Of a DNA stretch of 17,018 bases, positions 1 to 7,670 are shown piece by piece. The notes under the pieces were generated by a model that made no database searches, was not told where the DNA came from, and was given only the letters and a program-made list of their open reading frames with translations. The stretch spans positions 1 to 17,018 of the forward strand of contig JAPPDO010000348.1 of assembly GCA_028821635.1 (NCBI GenBank), read 5' to 3'. Source of the stretch: Ekhidna sp. GTDB taxonomy: Bacteria; Bacteroidota; Bacteroidia; Cytophagales; Cyclobacteriaceae. The position numbers were made by a program, and so were the translations under genes. Within the stretch, counting starts at the first letter, position 1, and each line of letters begins with the position of its first letter.

Positions 1-972
1 CTCAAATATGCCAAGCCACTTTATCTTAAACATAATATCCGAATCAATAGGAAGATTAACGTAATGGGCGACCTTCAACTCAACCGAATCATTTGGGTTA
101 TACGATAAGAATGAGTTAATGAATTGGCGGTGCGTCATTTCAGCAACGTTCTCCATTTCATAAGAGTCATCCGTTGCCCCCAGTTGAACGAACACATCCC
201 AGCAAGAACAGTATCCCGGTCTTCTCAAAGTGCCGCGATAAAGTGTTCGGATTCCCCTCAGTCTGTAGACATCCAGATATGCTAATGAGTCTCTGTTTGC
301 ATAGCCTTCAAAATAGCCATAATTGGGAATAAAGATCATTTCGGTTCGTTTGAAAAGCTTATGATAAGGAATATATTTATATCGTGTTTCCTGAATAAAC
401 TTACCAATTCCCTGACCGGCCAGGACCACACTTCTTGGATTCCATGTGAATTTATATTCCCATGGATTATCTCCAACAGACTCTTCGGCCACCAAGCCAC
501 CGGTGAAGGTTTCAAACCCGATCAACTCACAGCCATTTTCCTTCAAGGCATCTAAAACTTTCATTGCGCTCATGTGGTCTATCCCGGGATCAAGGCCCAT
601 TTCCATTATTGCTGTCTTTCCAGCCTTTTTGAATTGCTCATTAAAAACTTTAATATCGTCTTTTAGGTATGAGGCCGTAAGGAAATGCCGTCCTAGTTCT
701 GCACATTTCTTAGCCACATGGATGTGGAGGAACGCAGGAAGCATTGAGATGATTATATCATGATGCTCTACTGCCTGAGTCAAGAGACTATCCTCGAAAA
801 CATCAAAATACATGACAGAGGCATGAGTGTAACCCTGTATTTTTTGGGCAGCCAATGTCGTGTTCTTTTCAGCTATGGTAATTTGCCAGTCCTCAGAAGC
901 ACTATTCTGAAGCAGATATTTGATTAAGGAAGTGCAAGAACGGCCCGCACCTATGATTAGGATTTTTTGCAT
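1..972 (-). CDS. Saccharopine dehydrogenase family reductase (C-terminus cut by window edge)
   Basis: The frame is open from an ATG at 972 to the window edge, giving 324 residues with no stop, so the 3' end is missing. The N-terminus MQKILIIGAGRS is a Rossmann nucleotide-binding motif (GxGxxx). Near residues 125-140 there is MGLDPGIDHMSAM, the conserved block of the saccharopine dehydrogenase C-terminal/LYS9-type family. Family members are NAD(P)-dependent oxidoreductases of lysine breakdown or related amino-acid metabolism, acting in the cytoplasm. The gene lies 37 nt behind the SDR gene on the same strand and is probably cotranscribed with it. The exact substrate cannot be read from the sequence; a carboxynorspermidine dehydrogenase-like role is a less likely alternative. 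Confidence 0.85.
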   Translation of the reverse strand, partial: MQKILIIGAGRSCTSLIKYLLQNSASEDWQITIAEKNTTLAAQKIQGYTHASVMYFDVFEDSLLTQAVEHHDIIISMLPAFLHIHVAKKCAELGRHFLTASYLKDDIKVFNEQFKKAGKTAIMEMGLDPGIDHMSAMKVLDALKENGCELIGFETFTGGLVAEESVGDNPWEYKFTWNPRSVVLAGQGIGKFIQETRYKYIPYHKLFKRTEMIFIPNYGYFEGYANRDSLAYLDVYRLRGIRTLYRGTLRRPGYCSCWDVFVQLGATDDSYEMENVAEMTHRQFINSFLSYNPNDSVELKVAHYVNLPIDSDIMFKIKWLGIFE

Positions 973-1009
973 GCGGCAAATATGGAAGGATCAGAATTTT
1001 ATAAAAAAC

Positions 1010-1762
1010 CTAATTTGACTTTTTGTTGACTAACACCGCGTTGGCTTGGGCTTTAGGGAGAATAAGTAAGTCTCCAACGACCACATGAGAAGGTCTGTTT
1101 AATACAAAATCAATGGTTTCGGCCACGTCCACAGCCTTTAGTGGGGCATAATTTTCGTATACTTTTTTAGCGCGCTCAGTATCTCCCTTAAACCTCACTT
1201 CACTAAATTCGGTTTCTACCAACCCGGGATTAATTGAAGTCACTTTAATTCCAAACTTGTTGAGATCAAGGCGCATTCCCTTTGAGAGTGCATCAACGGC
1301 ATACTTAGAAGCACAGTAGACATTGCCATTTGGATAAACCTCTAAACCCGCAATGCTGCCAATATTTACTATGTGCCCCCTTCCCCTCTTCGCCATTCCG
1401 GGGATGACTGCCTTGCTCACATATAAAAGCCCTTTTACATTGATGTCTATCATCGCTTCCCAATCATCTACATCTCCTTCATGAATTGGATTCAAACCAT
1501 GTGCATTACCGGCATTATTGACCAAAACGTCTATCGATCGCCACTCGTCGGGGAGAGAGGCTATCGCTGAGGATACTTCATGCCTATTCCTGATGTTGAA
1601 GGTTAAAAGTTGAGTTTCGGATTCAAGATCACGGTGAAGATTTCTGAGTCTTTCTCTTCTTCTGCCACAAATAATTAACCGGTACTTACGGCTTAGAAGC
1701 CTTGCGGTGGCTTCACCGATTCCACTTGTTGCACCTGTAATAAATGCGATGGGCTTCTTCAT
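1010..1762 (-). CDS. Short-chain dehydrogenase/reductase, YdfG-like
   Basis: This is a 250-residue classical SDR. It has the TGATSGIG cofactor loop at residues 9-16, NNAG at 82-85, catalytic Ser136 (NIGSIAG) and the YxxxK pair Tyr149/Lys153. Arg residues after the second strand (ICGRRRERL) favour NADP. The segment NNAGNAHGLNPIHEGDVDDW, followed by DINVKGLLY, resembles the YdfG branch (NADP-dependent 3-hydroxy acid/serine dehydrogenases), so that is the best functional guess. The actual substrate is an inference. The ATG overlaps the stop of the upstream porT-like gene as ATGA, which points to translational coupling in one minus-strand operon. Confidence 0.9.
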   Translation of the reverse strand: MKKPIAFITGATSGIGEATARLLSRKYRLIICGRRRERLRNLHRDLESETQLLTFNIRNRHEVSSAIASLPDEWRSIDVLVNNAGNAHGLNPIHEGDVDDWEAMIDINVKGLLYVSKAVIPGMAKRGRGHIVNIGSIAGLEVYPNGNVYCASKYAVDALSKGMRLDLNKFGIKVTSINPGLVETEFSEVRFKGDTERAKKVYENYAPLKAVDVAETIDFVLNRPSHVVVGDLLILPKAQANAVLVNKKSN

Positions 1763-2595
1763 GGTCTGAGTCGTTTCTTATGCCTGTTTTTTACTCCGGA
1801 GGAGTCACGTCCTATTCCAACCCTTCTTCTTTTCTTGCTTAGCTTTCGCTCATTCTGCGGACCGCCCTCAAATGTGATAAAAATCCCCAGGTTTTGTGTA
1901 GAAAGACGATCCAAACCCACACTGAAGTCACTTCCGGGCGTATTAAGCATATTTCTAAGCCCATAGGAGTACCGTATTTCAGGGGAAAATTTAAAGAAAG
2001 GATAAAAAATATCTAATCCGAGTCCGACATCGATGGCGATATTCCAGTTTTTCAACTCAAGTGTTTCGGCGATGTCTCTCTCATCACCTTTTCCTGCCGC
2101 TTCTATTGAGGGATTGGCTCCTATGACCATATACATGGCAAGGTTTCCTCTACGGGCTGACTTGTATTTAAAAAGCAGCGGAAGTTCAATCATTGTAGCG
2201 TCTTTAAGTTCTCGCAAAATGGAGCCGTTCGTAAACCGATAAGTGAGGTCATTTTCATAGAAACTGACGGTAGGGAGTATCCTAAAGTCAAGATACTGAG
2301 CTACTTTCATATTTATAATAAACCCTGATTTGAATCCTGCCAGGTTTCCCGGAATGATAGAATGAACGGTATCCAGTGCCGGAGTAGTAAACGTATCTGA
2401 ATATTTAATTACATATTTTGACGAATGCCCTCCAAGCAAGAAACCATAATGAATCCACTGATCCTCATAGTTGATGAGATGATCAGTGGGGCTGTTTTGA
2501 CTGAAAGAGTAAGTACTTAGGCATAATAATGTTGCAATGAGGATTATTTTTCTCCCGAGTAGATCGAGCTTATGCCTAGTGTTAATGGTTTGCAT
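1759..2595 (-). CDS. porT: PorT/SprT-family outer-membrane beta-barrel protein (type IX secretion)
   Basis: This 278-residue protein has an N-terminal signal peptide (hydrophobic stretch IILIATLLCLSTYSFSQ, cleavage near residue 33). An eight-strand-like beta-barrel domain follows, with alternating aromatic strands such as HYGFLLGGHSSKY, LDFRILPTVSFYE, ELPLLFKYKS and PFFKFSPEIRYSYGL. That pattern and the position directly behind ubiE match the PorT/SprT family, which is needed for assembly of the type IX secretion system in Bacteroidota. The start lies 52 nt inside ubiE in another frame. I found no ATG, GTG or TTG between it and the signal peptide core, so this start is kept. The last ~29 residues are a very basic tail (KLSKKRRRVG, then KNRHKKRLRP), which I do not recognise as part of the family core. 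Confidence 0.82.
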   Translation of the reverse strand: MQTINTRHKLDLLGRKIILIATLLCLSTYSFSQNSPTDHLINYEDQWIHYGFLLGGHSSKYVIKYSDTFTTPALDTVHSIIPGNLAGFKSGFIINMKVAQYLDFRILPTVSFYENDLTYRFTNGSILRELKDATMIELPLLFKYKSARRGNLAMYMVIGANPSIEAAGKGDERDIAETLELKNWNIAIDVGLGLDIFYPFFKFSPEIRYSYGLRNMLNTPGSDFSVGLDRLSTQNLGIFITFEGGPQNERKLSKKRRRVGIGRDSSGVKNRHKKRLRP

Positions 2596-3266
2596 TTATT
2601 ATTCTTATATCCTGTTTTGCTTAGAATCCGAAGAAAATCTTCACCACAGGGAAACTTACTAACAGACTCAGGCAGGTATTGGTAAGCAGCATTATCCTTT
2701 GAGATGAATCTCCCAATCTTTGGTAATATCCAACGAAAATAAAAGCTATATAATTGTTTGAAAGGAAAAATAGTTGGTTTTGAAAATTCAAGAATAACTA
2801 CTTTACCTCCCGGCTTCAGCACCCGATTCATCTCCTTCAATCCTTTCTCAAGATACTCGAAGTTTCGGATACCAAACGCTACAATCACAGCATCAAATGA
2901 GTTGTCCTCAAAATGGATATTTTCTGAATCGCCGGATTGCATATCAATGATATGATCTATTCCTCTCTTCTTCATTTTTTCCCTTCCAACGGTAAGCATT
3001 CCTTCCGAAATATCTAATCCTACCACTCTTTCAGGATTTAGCTTTAACGATTCAATAGCAAAATCACCAGTACCGGTTGCAATATCCAATATCTGCTTTG
3101 GATTTTCATTTTTGAGCATTTTAATAGCTTTCCTTCTCCACCGGAAGTCTATTCCCAAACTTAGAAAATGATTTAAAAAATCGTACTTACCAGAAATGCT
3201 ATTAAACATATCAGCTACCTGTTGCTTCTTCGTATCCGACTTATCTTTGTAAGGTACTACCGTCAT
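2544..3266 (-). CDS. ubiE: Demethylmenaquinone methyltransferase UbiE/MenG
   Basis: This 240-residue class I SAM-dependent methyltransferase performs the final C-methylation of demethylmenaquinone to menaquinone at the cytoplasmic face of the membrane. Visible marks are the family start block (VADMFNSISGKYDFLNHFLS, residues 17-36), the SAM-binding motif LDIATGTGDFA (60-70), the segment AFGIRNFEYLEKGLKEMNRVLKPGGK and the closing LTLGISSIYSGEK. Length and both ends agree with full-length UbiE. Menaquinone is the usual quinone of this phylum, so the MenG activity is the likely one. The start faces engB across a 65-nt divergent spacer. The 3' end overlaps the next gene by 52 nt. Confidence 0.95.
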   Translation of the reverse strand: MTVVPYKDKSDTKKQQVADMFNSISGKYDFLNHFLSLGIDFRWRRKAIKMLKNENPKQILDIATGTGDFAIESLKLNPERVVGLDISEGMLTVGREKMKKRGIDHIIDMQSGDSENIHFEDNSFDAVIVAFGIRNFEYLEKGLKEMNRVLKPGGKVVILEFSKPTIFPFKQLYSFYFRWILPKIGRFISKDNAAYQYLPESVSKFPCGEDFLRILSKTGYKNNKCKPLTLGISSIYSGEK

Positions 3267-3285
3267 AATTGCCGCAATATTAGTG

Positions 3286-3319
3286 GACTTAACCCGTCTG
3301 GCAGCGTAAATGTTAAGTC
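3286..3319. promoter_or_regulatory. Inverted repeat in the ubiE/engB divergent spacer
   Basis: GACTTAAC at 3286-3293 and its exact reverse complement GTTAAGTC at 3312-3319 flank an 18-nt centre, inside the 65-nt gap between two divergent genes. The arrangement could be an operator for a dimeric regulator or a hairpin in the 5' leader of either gene. No clear -33/-7 pair was found next to it, so function is an inference. Confidence 0.3.
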
Positions 3320-3331
3320 TAATCTCAAAAG

Positions 3332-3928
3332 ATGATAAAATCAGCCGAATTTGTGAAAAGTAGTTTTAAAGTGGAGGAGTGTCCTGAACAGATGATCCCT
3401 GAATATGCGTTCACAGGCCGTTCTAACGTTGGTAAATCGAGTTTGATTAATTACCTGACTAATCGGAGGAAGCTGGCGAAAACATCCGGCACCCCTGGAA
3501 AGACACAGCTTATTAATCATTTTGTTATAAACAATTCCTGGTTTTTGGTTGATTTGCCGGGATACGGTTGGGCAAAGACGAGTAAGACTAATAAAGCCAT
3601 CTGGAAGAAAATGACTGAAGATTACTTAATAACCAGAAAAAATCTTACATCTGTTTTTGTCCTGGTCGATGTTCGCCATAAACCGCAAAAGATTGATTTG
3701 ACTTTTATTCAATGGCTTGGGGAGGAGGGTATCCCATTTTGTATCATTTTTACAAAGACAGATAAACTTGGAAAGAATCAACTTCAGTCCAATATATCGC
3801 ACTATCAAAAGACACTTCAAAATACTTGGGAAGAACTGCCTCCTACCTTTGTAACCTCCTCAGTTGAGAAAACAGGAGGAGAGAAAATTCTTAATTTTAT
3901 TGAAAAAGTCAATGCATCTTTAGCGTAA
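3332..3928 (+). CDS. engB: Ribosome biogenesis GTP-binding protein EngB/YsxC
   Basis: This 198-residue GTPase of the TrmE-Era-EngA-EngB superfamily is needed for maturation of the large ribosomal subunit. All G motifs are visible: G1 GRSNVGKSS (29-37), G2 around Thr54 in SGTPGKT, G3 DLPG (74-77), G4 TKTD (141-144) and G5 TSS (175-177). The N-terminus MIKSAEFVKSS is the family start, which fixes the ATG. It is the first plus-strand gene of the divergent pair with ubiE and is followed 32 nt later by the DUF5606 gene. Length is normal and nothing looks broken. Confidence 0.95.
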   Translation: MIKSAEFVKSSFKVEECPEQMIPEYAFTGRSNVGKSSLINYLTNRRKLAKTSGTPGKTQLINHFVINNSWFLVDLPGYGWAKTSKTNKAIWKKMTEDYLITRKNLTSVFVLVDVRHKPQKIDLTFIQWLGEEGIPFCIIFTKTDKLGKNQLQSNISHYQKTLQNTWEELPPTFVTSSVEKTGGEKILNFIEKVNASLA

Positions 3929-3942
3929 TTTAGAATATTTCA

Positions 3943-3950
3943 TAAATTTG
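3943..3950 (+). promoter_or_regulatory. Possible Bacteroidota -7 box upstream of the DUF5606 gene
   Basis: TAAATTTG matches the TAnnTTTG -7 consensus of Bacteroidota sigma factors. No good TTG -33 element lies 17-23 nt upstream. It would start transcription only a few nucleotides before the ATG at 3961, so it may be a chance match in AT-rich spacer. Confidence 0.25.
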
Positions 3951-3960
3951 AAACTTAGAT

Positions 3961-4392
3961 ATGAATTTTAGTGACATTGCCGCAGTGTCCGGAAAAAGAA
4001 CGCTGTTTAAAGTCGTAAACCCTGCACGGACGAGATTAATCCTTGAATCTCTTGATGATCAAAAAAAGAAGATGATAGTCACCATGCGTGACAAGGTAAG
4101 CATTCTTTCAGAAATTTCTATTTATACAGTTGATTCCGAAGGTTCCGTACCCCTTGAGGATGTAATGAAAAAGACTCACCAAGAGTTTAACGGAGACACC
4201 GATCTTGATAAAAATAGTAGCCCTGAAGAGCTTAAATCTTTCCTGAAGTTTATACTTCCAAAATATGACGAAAACCGAGTATATGTTTCGGATATCAGGA
4301 AACTTGTCCAATGGTATGGTCAAATAGTAGCAAGAGTTCCGGAGTTACTTCAAGAGAAGAAGGAGAAGATCAAAAAAGAAGAACAAGAGTGA
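3961..4392 (+). CDS. DUF5606 family protein
   Basis: This 143-residue cytoplasmic protein lacks a signal peptide. The N-terminal part (FSDIAAVSGKRTLFKVVN, then RLILESLDDQKKK) matches the DUF5606 pattern of small conserved Bacteroidota proteins with an SH3-like N-terminal fold. A helical C-terminal part follows (SPEELKSFLKFILPKYDENR, VRKLVQWYGQIV-type), and the tail is charged and rich in Lys and Glu. No biochemical function is known to me. It sits 32 nt behind engB. Oddly, the frame continues past its TGA at 4390-4392, without a start codon, into the tyrosyl-tRNA synthetase fragment. Confidence 0.8.
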   Translation: MNFSDIAAVSGKRTLFKVVNPARTRLILESLDDQKKKMIVTMRDKVSILSEISIYTVDSEGSVPLEDVMKKTHQEFNGDTDLDKNSSPEELKSFLKFILPKYDENRVYVSDIRKLVQWYGQIVARVPELLQEKKEKIKKEEQE

Positions 4393-4404
4393 ATAAGGTC
4401 AAAT

Positions 4405-5034
4405 ATTGGCAACGCTAAACTCCAATTAGGAGGTTCTGACCAGTGGGGTAATATCGTTACGGGCACTGAACTTATCCGAAGAAGAGCACAGGGAGCGGCT
4501 TTTGCACTGACCACCCCTCTAATTACCAAGTCGGACGGGTCAAAATTTGGGAAAAGCGAGGGAGAAAATATCTGGCTTGATCCAGAGAAAACCTCACCCT
4601 ACAGGTTTTATCAATATTGGATTAACGCTTCGGATGAAGATATTGCAAACTACATTAAGATTTTCAGCCTCAAAGAAAAAGAAGCGATCGAATCGTTGAT
4701 TACAGAGCATAGAAAAGCACCAAATCAAAGGTTACTACGGCGAACCCTTGCAGAGGAAGTCACCAAGCGGGTTCATTCAAAAAGTGATCTGGAAAAGGCT
4801 ATTAAAGCCAGTTCCATCCTGTTTGGGAAGGCTGCCACAGAAGATCTTAAAAGTCTTGACGAGAAAACATTGATGCAGGTATTTGAGGGTGTCCCACAAA
4901 TAGAAGTGTCCAAAACTGCACTCGGAGTGACAGATGCCGCCACCTTTTTTAGTGCAACAACGAATAACCTCATTTTTAAATCCAAAGGACAACCCCGAAT
5001 TGAACAAGGACAGCTCCGGATTGAACAAGGATAA
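4405..5034 (+). pseudogene. Tyrosyl-tRNA synthetase C-terminal fragment (tyrS remnant)
   Basis: The open frame encodes a recognisable TyrS segment: [12 protein letters not shown] with [12 protein letters not shown], then the KMSKS-equivalent signature [23 protein letters not shown], and the [14 protein letters not shown] and [10 protein letters not shown] blocks. Full TyrS proteins have about 420-430 residues. Here the Rossmann first half with the HIGH motif is absent, no start codon lies near the 5' end, and homology stops at about 4986 inside the S4 RNA-binding region. There the frame runs into 21-nt repeats ([14 protein letters not shown]) and ends. The interior has no stops or frameshifts, so the rearrangement or duplication looks fairly recent. 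A functional tyrS must exist elsewhere. A later ATG at 4696 gives a 112-residue frame but not a sensible domain. Confidence 0.85.
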
Positions 5035-5097
5035 CCCCGGACCGATCTGCAACAACGTCGGAACAGTCAAACAATACCCTCTCTAGGTGTAGTTTGT
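4985..5097 (+). repeat. 21-nt tandem repeat element, copy A
   Basis: Four 21-nt units run head to tail from 4985 to 5068. Units 1 (4985-5005) and 2 (5006-5026) match at 18 of 21 positions. Units 1 and 3 (5027-5047) match at 16 of 21, and unit 4 (5048-5068) is more diverged (11 of 21 against unit 3). The array is followed by a 25-nt end (5073-5097) containing TCTCTAGG and AGTTTGT that recurs at 8514-8538. The first two units are read by the tyrS remnant as the heptads QPRIEQG and QLRIEQG. Confidence 0.8.
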
Positions 5098-5110
5098 TTT
5101 TTATTTTTCG

Positions 5111-5118
5111 TATATTTG
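5111..5118 (+). promoter_or_regulatory. Candidate Bacteroidota -7 box in the pre-protease spacer
   Basis: TATATTTG fits TAnnTTTG exactly. The nearest upstream TTTG (5093-5096) is only 14 nt away, shorter than the usual 17-23 nt, so the -33 part is weak. A hairpin plus T-run follows within 60 nt. Confidence 0.35.
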
Positions 5119-5144
5119 CAAGGTTTGTTAATTTTTTCATATCT

Positions 5145-5178
5145 AAGGGGAGTTTCAGCGATGGGATTCCCCTTTTTT
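5145..5178 (+). terminator. Intrinsic terminator or attenuator-like hairpin
   Basis: AAGGGGA (5145-5151) pairs with TCCCCTT (5168-5174) as a 7-bp stem, extendable by a G-T pair, over a loop of about 16 nt. It leads directly into a run of six T at 5173-5178. It could end read-through from the engB/DUF5606/tyrS-remnant region, or end a very short RNA begun at the box at 5111-5118. Confidence 0.55.
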
Positions 5179-5366
5179 GTCTCTCTATGTGTAGCTCAGT
5201 AACCTTTCTAAGGTTTAAAAGCATAGATGCGGTCTATGCTTACGTTGGAGAACCGTTTTATCGGCAATTAAACTCAAAGAGGGCAGTCTACAATAGTAAT
5301 GGATAATTTTAGGTACTTTTCTGTATATTTACATGTGACTGCTGCCTTATTATGGAACATTAACCC

Positions 5367-7514
5367 ATGAAAAATCACTCAAGATATTTAGTATTAATCT
5401 TAATCGCCGTATTAAACCTGACCTCATGCGGAAAAGATGATGAGAAGGCTCCGCCTGCACCCACCATTAGTGATCTTACACCTCAGAGCGGTGCTACAGG
5501 CACTCAGGTGACCATCACGGGTACGAACTTTAGCACAACAGCCAATGAAAATACCGTCACTTTCCATGATGGTATTCCGGCTACGGTTACCGCAGCCACG
5601 GCGGCTGAGCTTATCGTCATCGTGCCAATCGGAGCGGCAACAGGAAAAATTACAGTAATGGTAAATGGTCAAAGTGCCGTATCTGGTGCCGACTTCACCG
5701 TAAGCGAGGCACCTTCAGAGGGAGTGTTCCGTAAAGGAGATAAAATTTATGTCATTAATGTGGAAGTCATGTATAAGGGTAAGAGGGTCTTATTTGAAAA
5801 AGACAGTGTTCTTTCTGAAGACCCGGCTCAAGAGGTTTATCATTTGCTTAAAAAACAAGATGACGTTTTTTATTTGGTTGAGATTAAGCCTTCCGAAAGG
5901 GAAGGAAATAAGCTAATCATTATTAACAGTTTCAATCGTCTCTGGTATGATGATGCCAACTATCTCCGTACAGATTTGAGAAAACTGCCCCTGCCGTTCA
6001 CCGAATATTCTTACAGTGCGGCGGACAGGAAAGACAGACAAGTCTATGCAGTGAAGAGGATTGTTGATTCCAAAGGGTTCATCAATAAAGCGGCGATCAA
6101 TCAAATGGATATCTGGGAGGACGTTGCAAGAAAAACGGTTGGCAGTGTGGTTAAGATGGAGGGAGGTGGCTCGGGATGGTTTATTGACAAAGACCTGATC
6201 TTAACGAACCAGCACGTTGTAGGAGCTATAACGTCTAACGGAGATTATACGGTCAATCGTGAACTGGAGGTCAGGTTTTTTGACGGAAGGATCACGTGGG
6301 GAAGGACATGGTTTGCCTCAGAGAACCATGATGTTGCACTGGTAAAATTGAACCAGTCGTTTGATGATGTCAATTTATTGTCTTTGTCAAACAGCACGGC
6401 TCTGAAGGGAGAGCTTGTGCTGAATATAGGAGGGCCAAATATTGCGAGTACATACGGCAGTCACCTTGCGATTTTGGGCGTGGTGGATCGCTCTTTTTCA
6501 TTTACACTGTCACAACCTATTCACATGAGTACTATTTCGGGTCAGAGTGGCTCTCCGGTATTTAATGCGAGAGGAGAAGTACTGGGCATGCTAGACGGAG
6601 GTTTGAACAGCGTAACTATTCGGGAAGATGTAAACTATAATGACGTATCCTCATCCTCTCCTCTGATCTATGCTGATTCCCGGGTCATTGAGACACCCTA
6701 TATTGGCCCGATATCAAGCAGTATGGTTAGTAATAAGACCATGCTTCGGTTAGTCAGTTTTTGGCTGAAGGCCGCTGGCCGAAACCTGCCCGACCAGCGG
6801 CTCAAGCTCACGAGAACTTACACGTGGAATGCTGCCGAGGAGGAGTTTTATGCGAAATATGACATTGGTTTTCCGTATGAGCAAATCCCTGAAATAAATA
6901 AAAAGATAACCTCAATGCTTAAGAGCATTGCTACTATCCAGAAACGACTTTCTGATCCTCAAAGTAGGATTTCTTCAGAGACGGTAATAATTTATGACAC
7001 CACTTACCTGGTAGGTCTAAACTACTTCCCCTATGAAGTAGGCGATGTGATGGACGTGATATTGTATAACAGACAAGTCCGTGAAGCAACTATCGTAGCT
7101 AAACGCAAATTGAATGGTAATCAATATAATTTGTATCAACTCAAATCTCCTTTTGATGAGGGGGATGCCATTGCGATTAAGGAGAAAACGGCAGAGGTAA
7201 AAAGCAGCGAACCACTTTTAACACTTGGAAGGAGTTATAATTTTCCATATCCGGGAAATTTTCAGGTAAACCCGGTAATGTATGAAAACAGAGGGCTTAA
7301 GCATCAGAATGCACTTACAGACAGACTGCCGCTTTTTAATCTGGAGGGTGAGTTTATCGGATATTCCACCGGTTTTTACACAGTAGATCATTCCTTTGAT
7401 AAGGGAAGCAGGCTTTTTATCAGGTCGGTGATCCCGGTGGCATTCCATCCACTTCCTTTACAACTTGAGAAGGCGGAGAATGTATTTAGTCAGTTTTCAC
7501 AACTCAAGCAGTAG
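5367..7514 (+). CDS. Surface lipoprotein: IPT/TIG domain plus trypsin-like serine protease
   Basis: This is a 715-residue lipoprotein. The signal peptide ends in the lipobox LTSC (Cys21). The following GKDDE fits the K-D/E-rich lipoprotein export signal of Bacteroidota, suggesting surface exposure. Residues 32-112 form an IPT/TIG immunoglobulin-like domain (ISDLTPQSGATGTQVTITG). A trypsin-like fold spans about 250-425 with a complete triad: His283 (LTNQHVV), Asp322 (HDVALVKL) and Ser394 (SGQSGSPVF). Residues 115-250 and the last ~290 residues match nothing I recognise. The ATG at 5367 gives a proper signal peptide. It is probably an extracytoplasmic protease; its substrate is unknown. The CAP-domain lipoprotein gene follows 156 nt downstream. 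Confidence 0.85.
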   Translation: MKNHSRYLVLILIAVLNLTSCGKDDEKAPPAPTISDLTPQSGATGTQVTITGTNFSTTANENTVTFHDGIPATVTAATAAELIVIVPIGAATGKITVMVNGQSAVSGADFTVSEAPSEGVFRKGDKIYVINVEVMYKGKRVLFEKDSVLSEDPAQEVYHLLKKQDDVFYLVEIKPSEREGNKLIIINSFNRLWYDDANYLRTDLRKLPLPFTEYSYSAADRKDRQVYAVKRIVDSKGFINKAAINQMDIWEDVARKTVGSVVKMEGGGSGWFIDKDLILTNQHVVGAITSNGDYTVNRELEVRFFDGRITWGRTWFASENHDVALVKLNQSFDDVNLLSLSNSTALKGELVLNIGGPNIASTYGSHLAILGVVDRSFSFTLSQPIHMSTISGQSGSPVFNARGEVLGMLDGGLNSVTIREDVNYNDVSSSSPLIYADSRVIETPYIGPISSSMVSNKTMLRLVSFWLKAAGRNLPDQRLKLTRTYTWNAAEEEFYAKYDIGFPYEQIPEINKKITSMLKSIATIQKRLSDPQSRISSETVIIYDTTYLVGLNYFPYEVGDVMDVILYNRQVREATIVAKRKLNGNQYNLYQLKSPFDEGDAIAIKEKTAEVKSSEPLLTLGRSYNFPYPGNFQVNPVMYENRGLKHQNALTDRLPLFNLEGEFIGYSTGFYTVDHSFDKGSRLFIRSVIPVAFHPLPLQLEKAENVFSQFSQLKQ

Positions 7515-7611
7515 TAGCTTTTCTTTTTTGCCAACTCACTTACGTTGTTTAATTTATTGAAAAAAGTCTGGTTTGATAATCTTCTGCTATAACGCAGACC
7601 TTAACAGTCTG

Positions 7612-7641
7612 TTGATTTTTCGGGCTTGACGTTTATTTTTG
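7612..7641 (+). promoter_or_regulatory. Bacteroidota-type promoter for the CAP lipoprotein gene
   Basis: TTG at 7612-7614 and TATTTTTG at 7634-7641 are separated by 19 nt, which fits the TTG-N17-23-TAnnTTTG consensus. Transcription would start near 7645-7650, downstream of the TTG at 7626. This argues for translation from the TTG at 7671. Confidence 0.55.
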
Positions 7642-7670
7642 CTTGTATTGTTTTGTTTTTTAATCCTACA

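Larger units (their letters stand above)
5098..5366. other. Spacer before the protease gene
   Basis: No gene was found in this spacer apart from the -7-like box and the terminator hairpin listed separately. Short frames here start or end at random and show no recognisable protein. A TATATTTA stretch at 5324-5331, one mismatch from the -7 consensus, is a weak candidate promoter for the protease gene. Confidence 0.5.

Noticed and set aside
4985..5097. Repeat array considered as a CRISPR array
   Set aside because: The 21-nt units are directly tandem without spacers and decay progressively; no cas genes are present.
4976..5224. Minus-strand frame across repeat copy A (heptads such as [14 protein letters not shown])
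   Set aside because: Its repeats only mirror the DNA period, and it overlaps the tyrS remnant and the terminator; no support as a gene.
7584..7611. Three mutually complementary short segments (TCTGC, GCAGAC, GTCTG) resembling an attenuator or terminator before the CAP gene
   Set aside because: Stems are only 5-6 bp and the predicted promoter starts downstream of them, so they would not be in the CAP leader; chance is likely.
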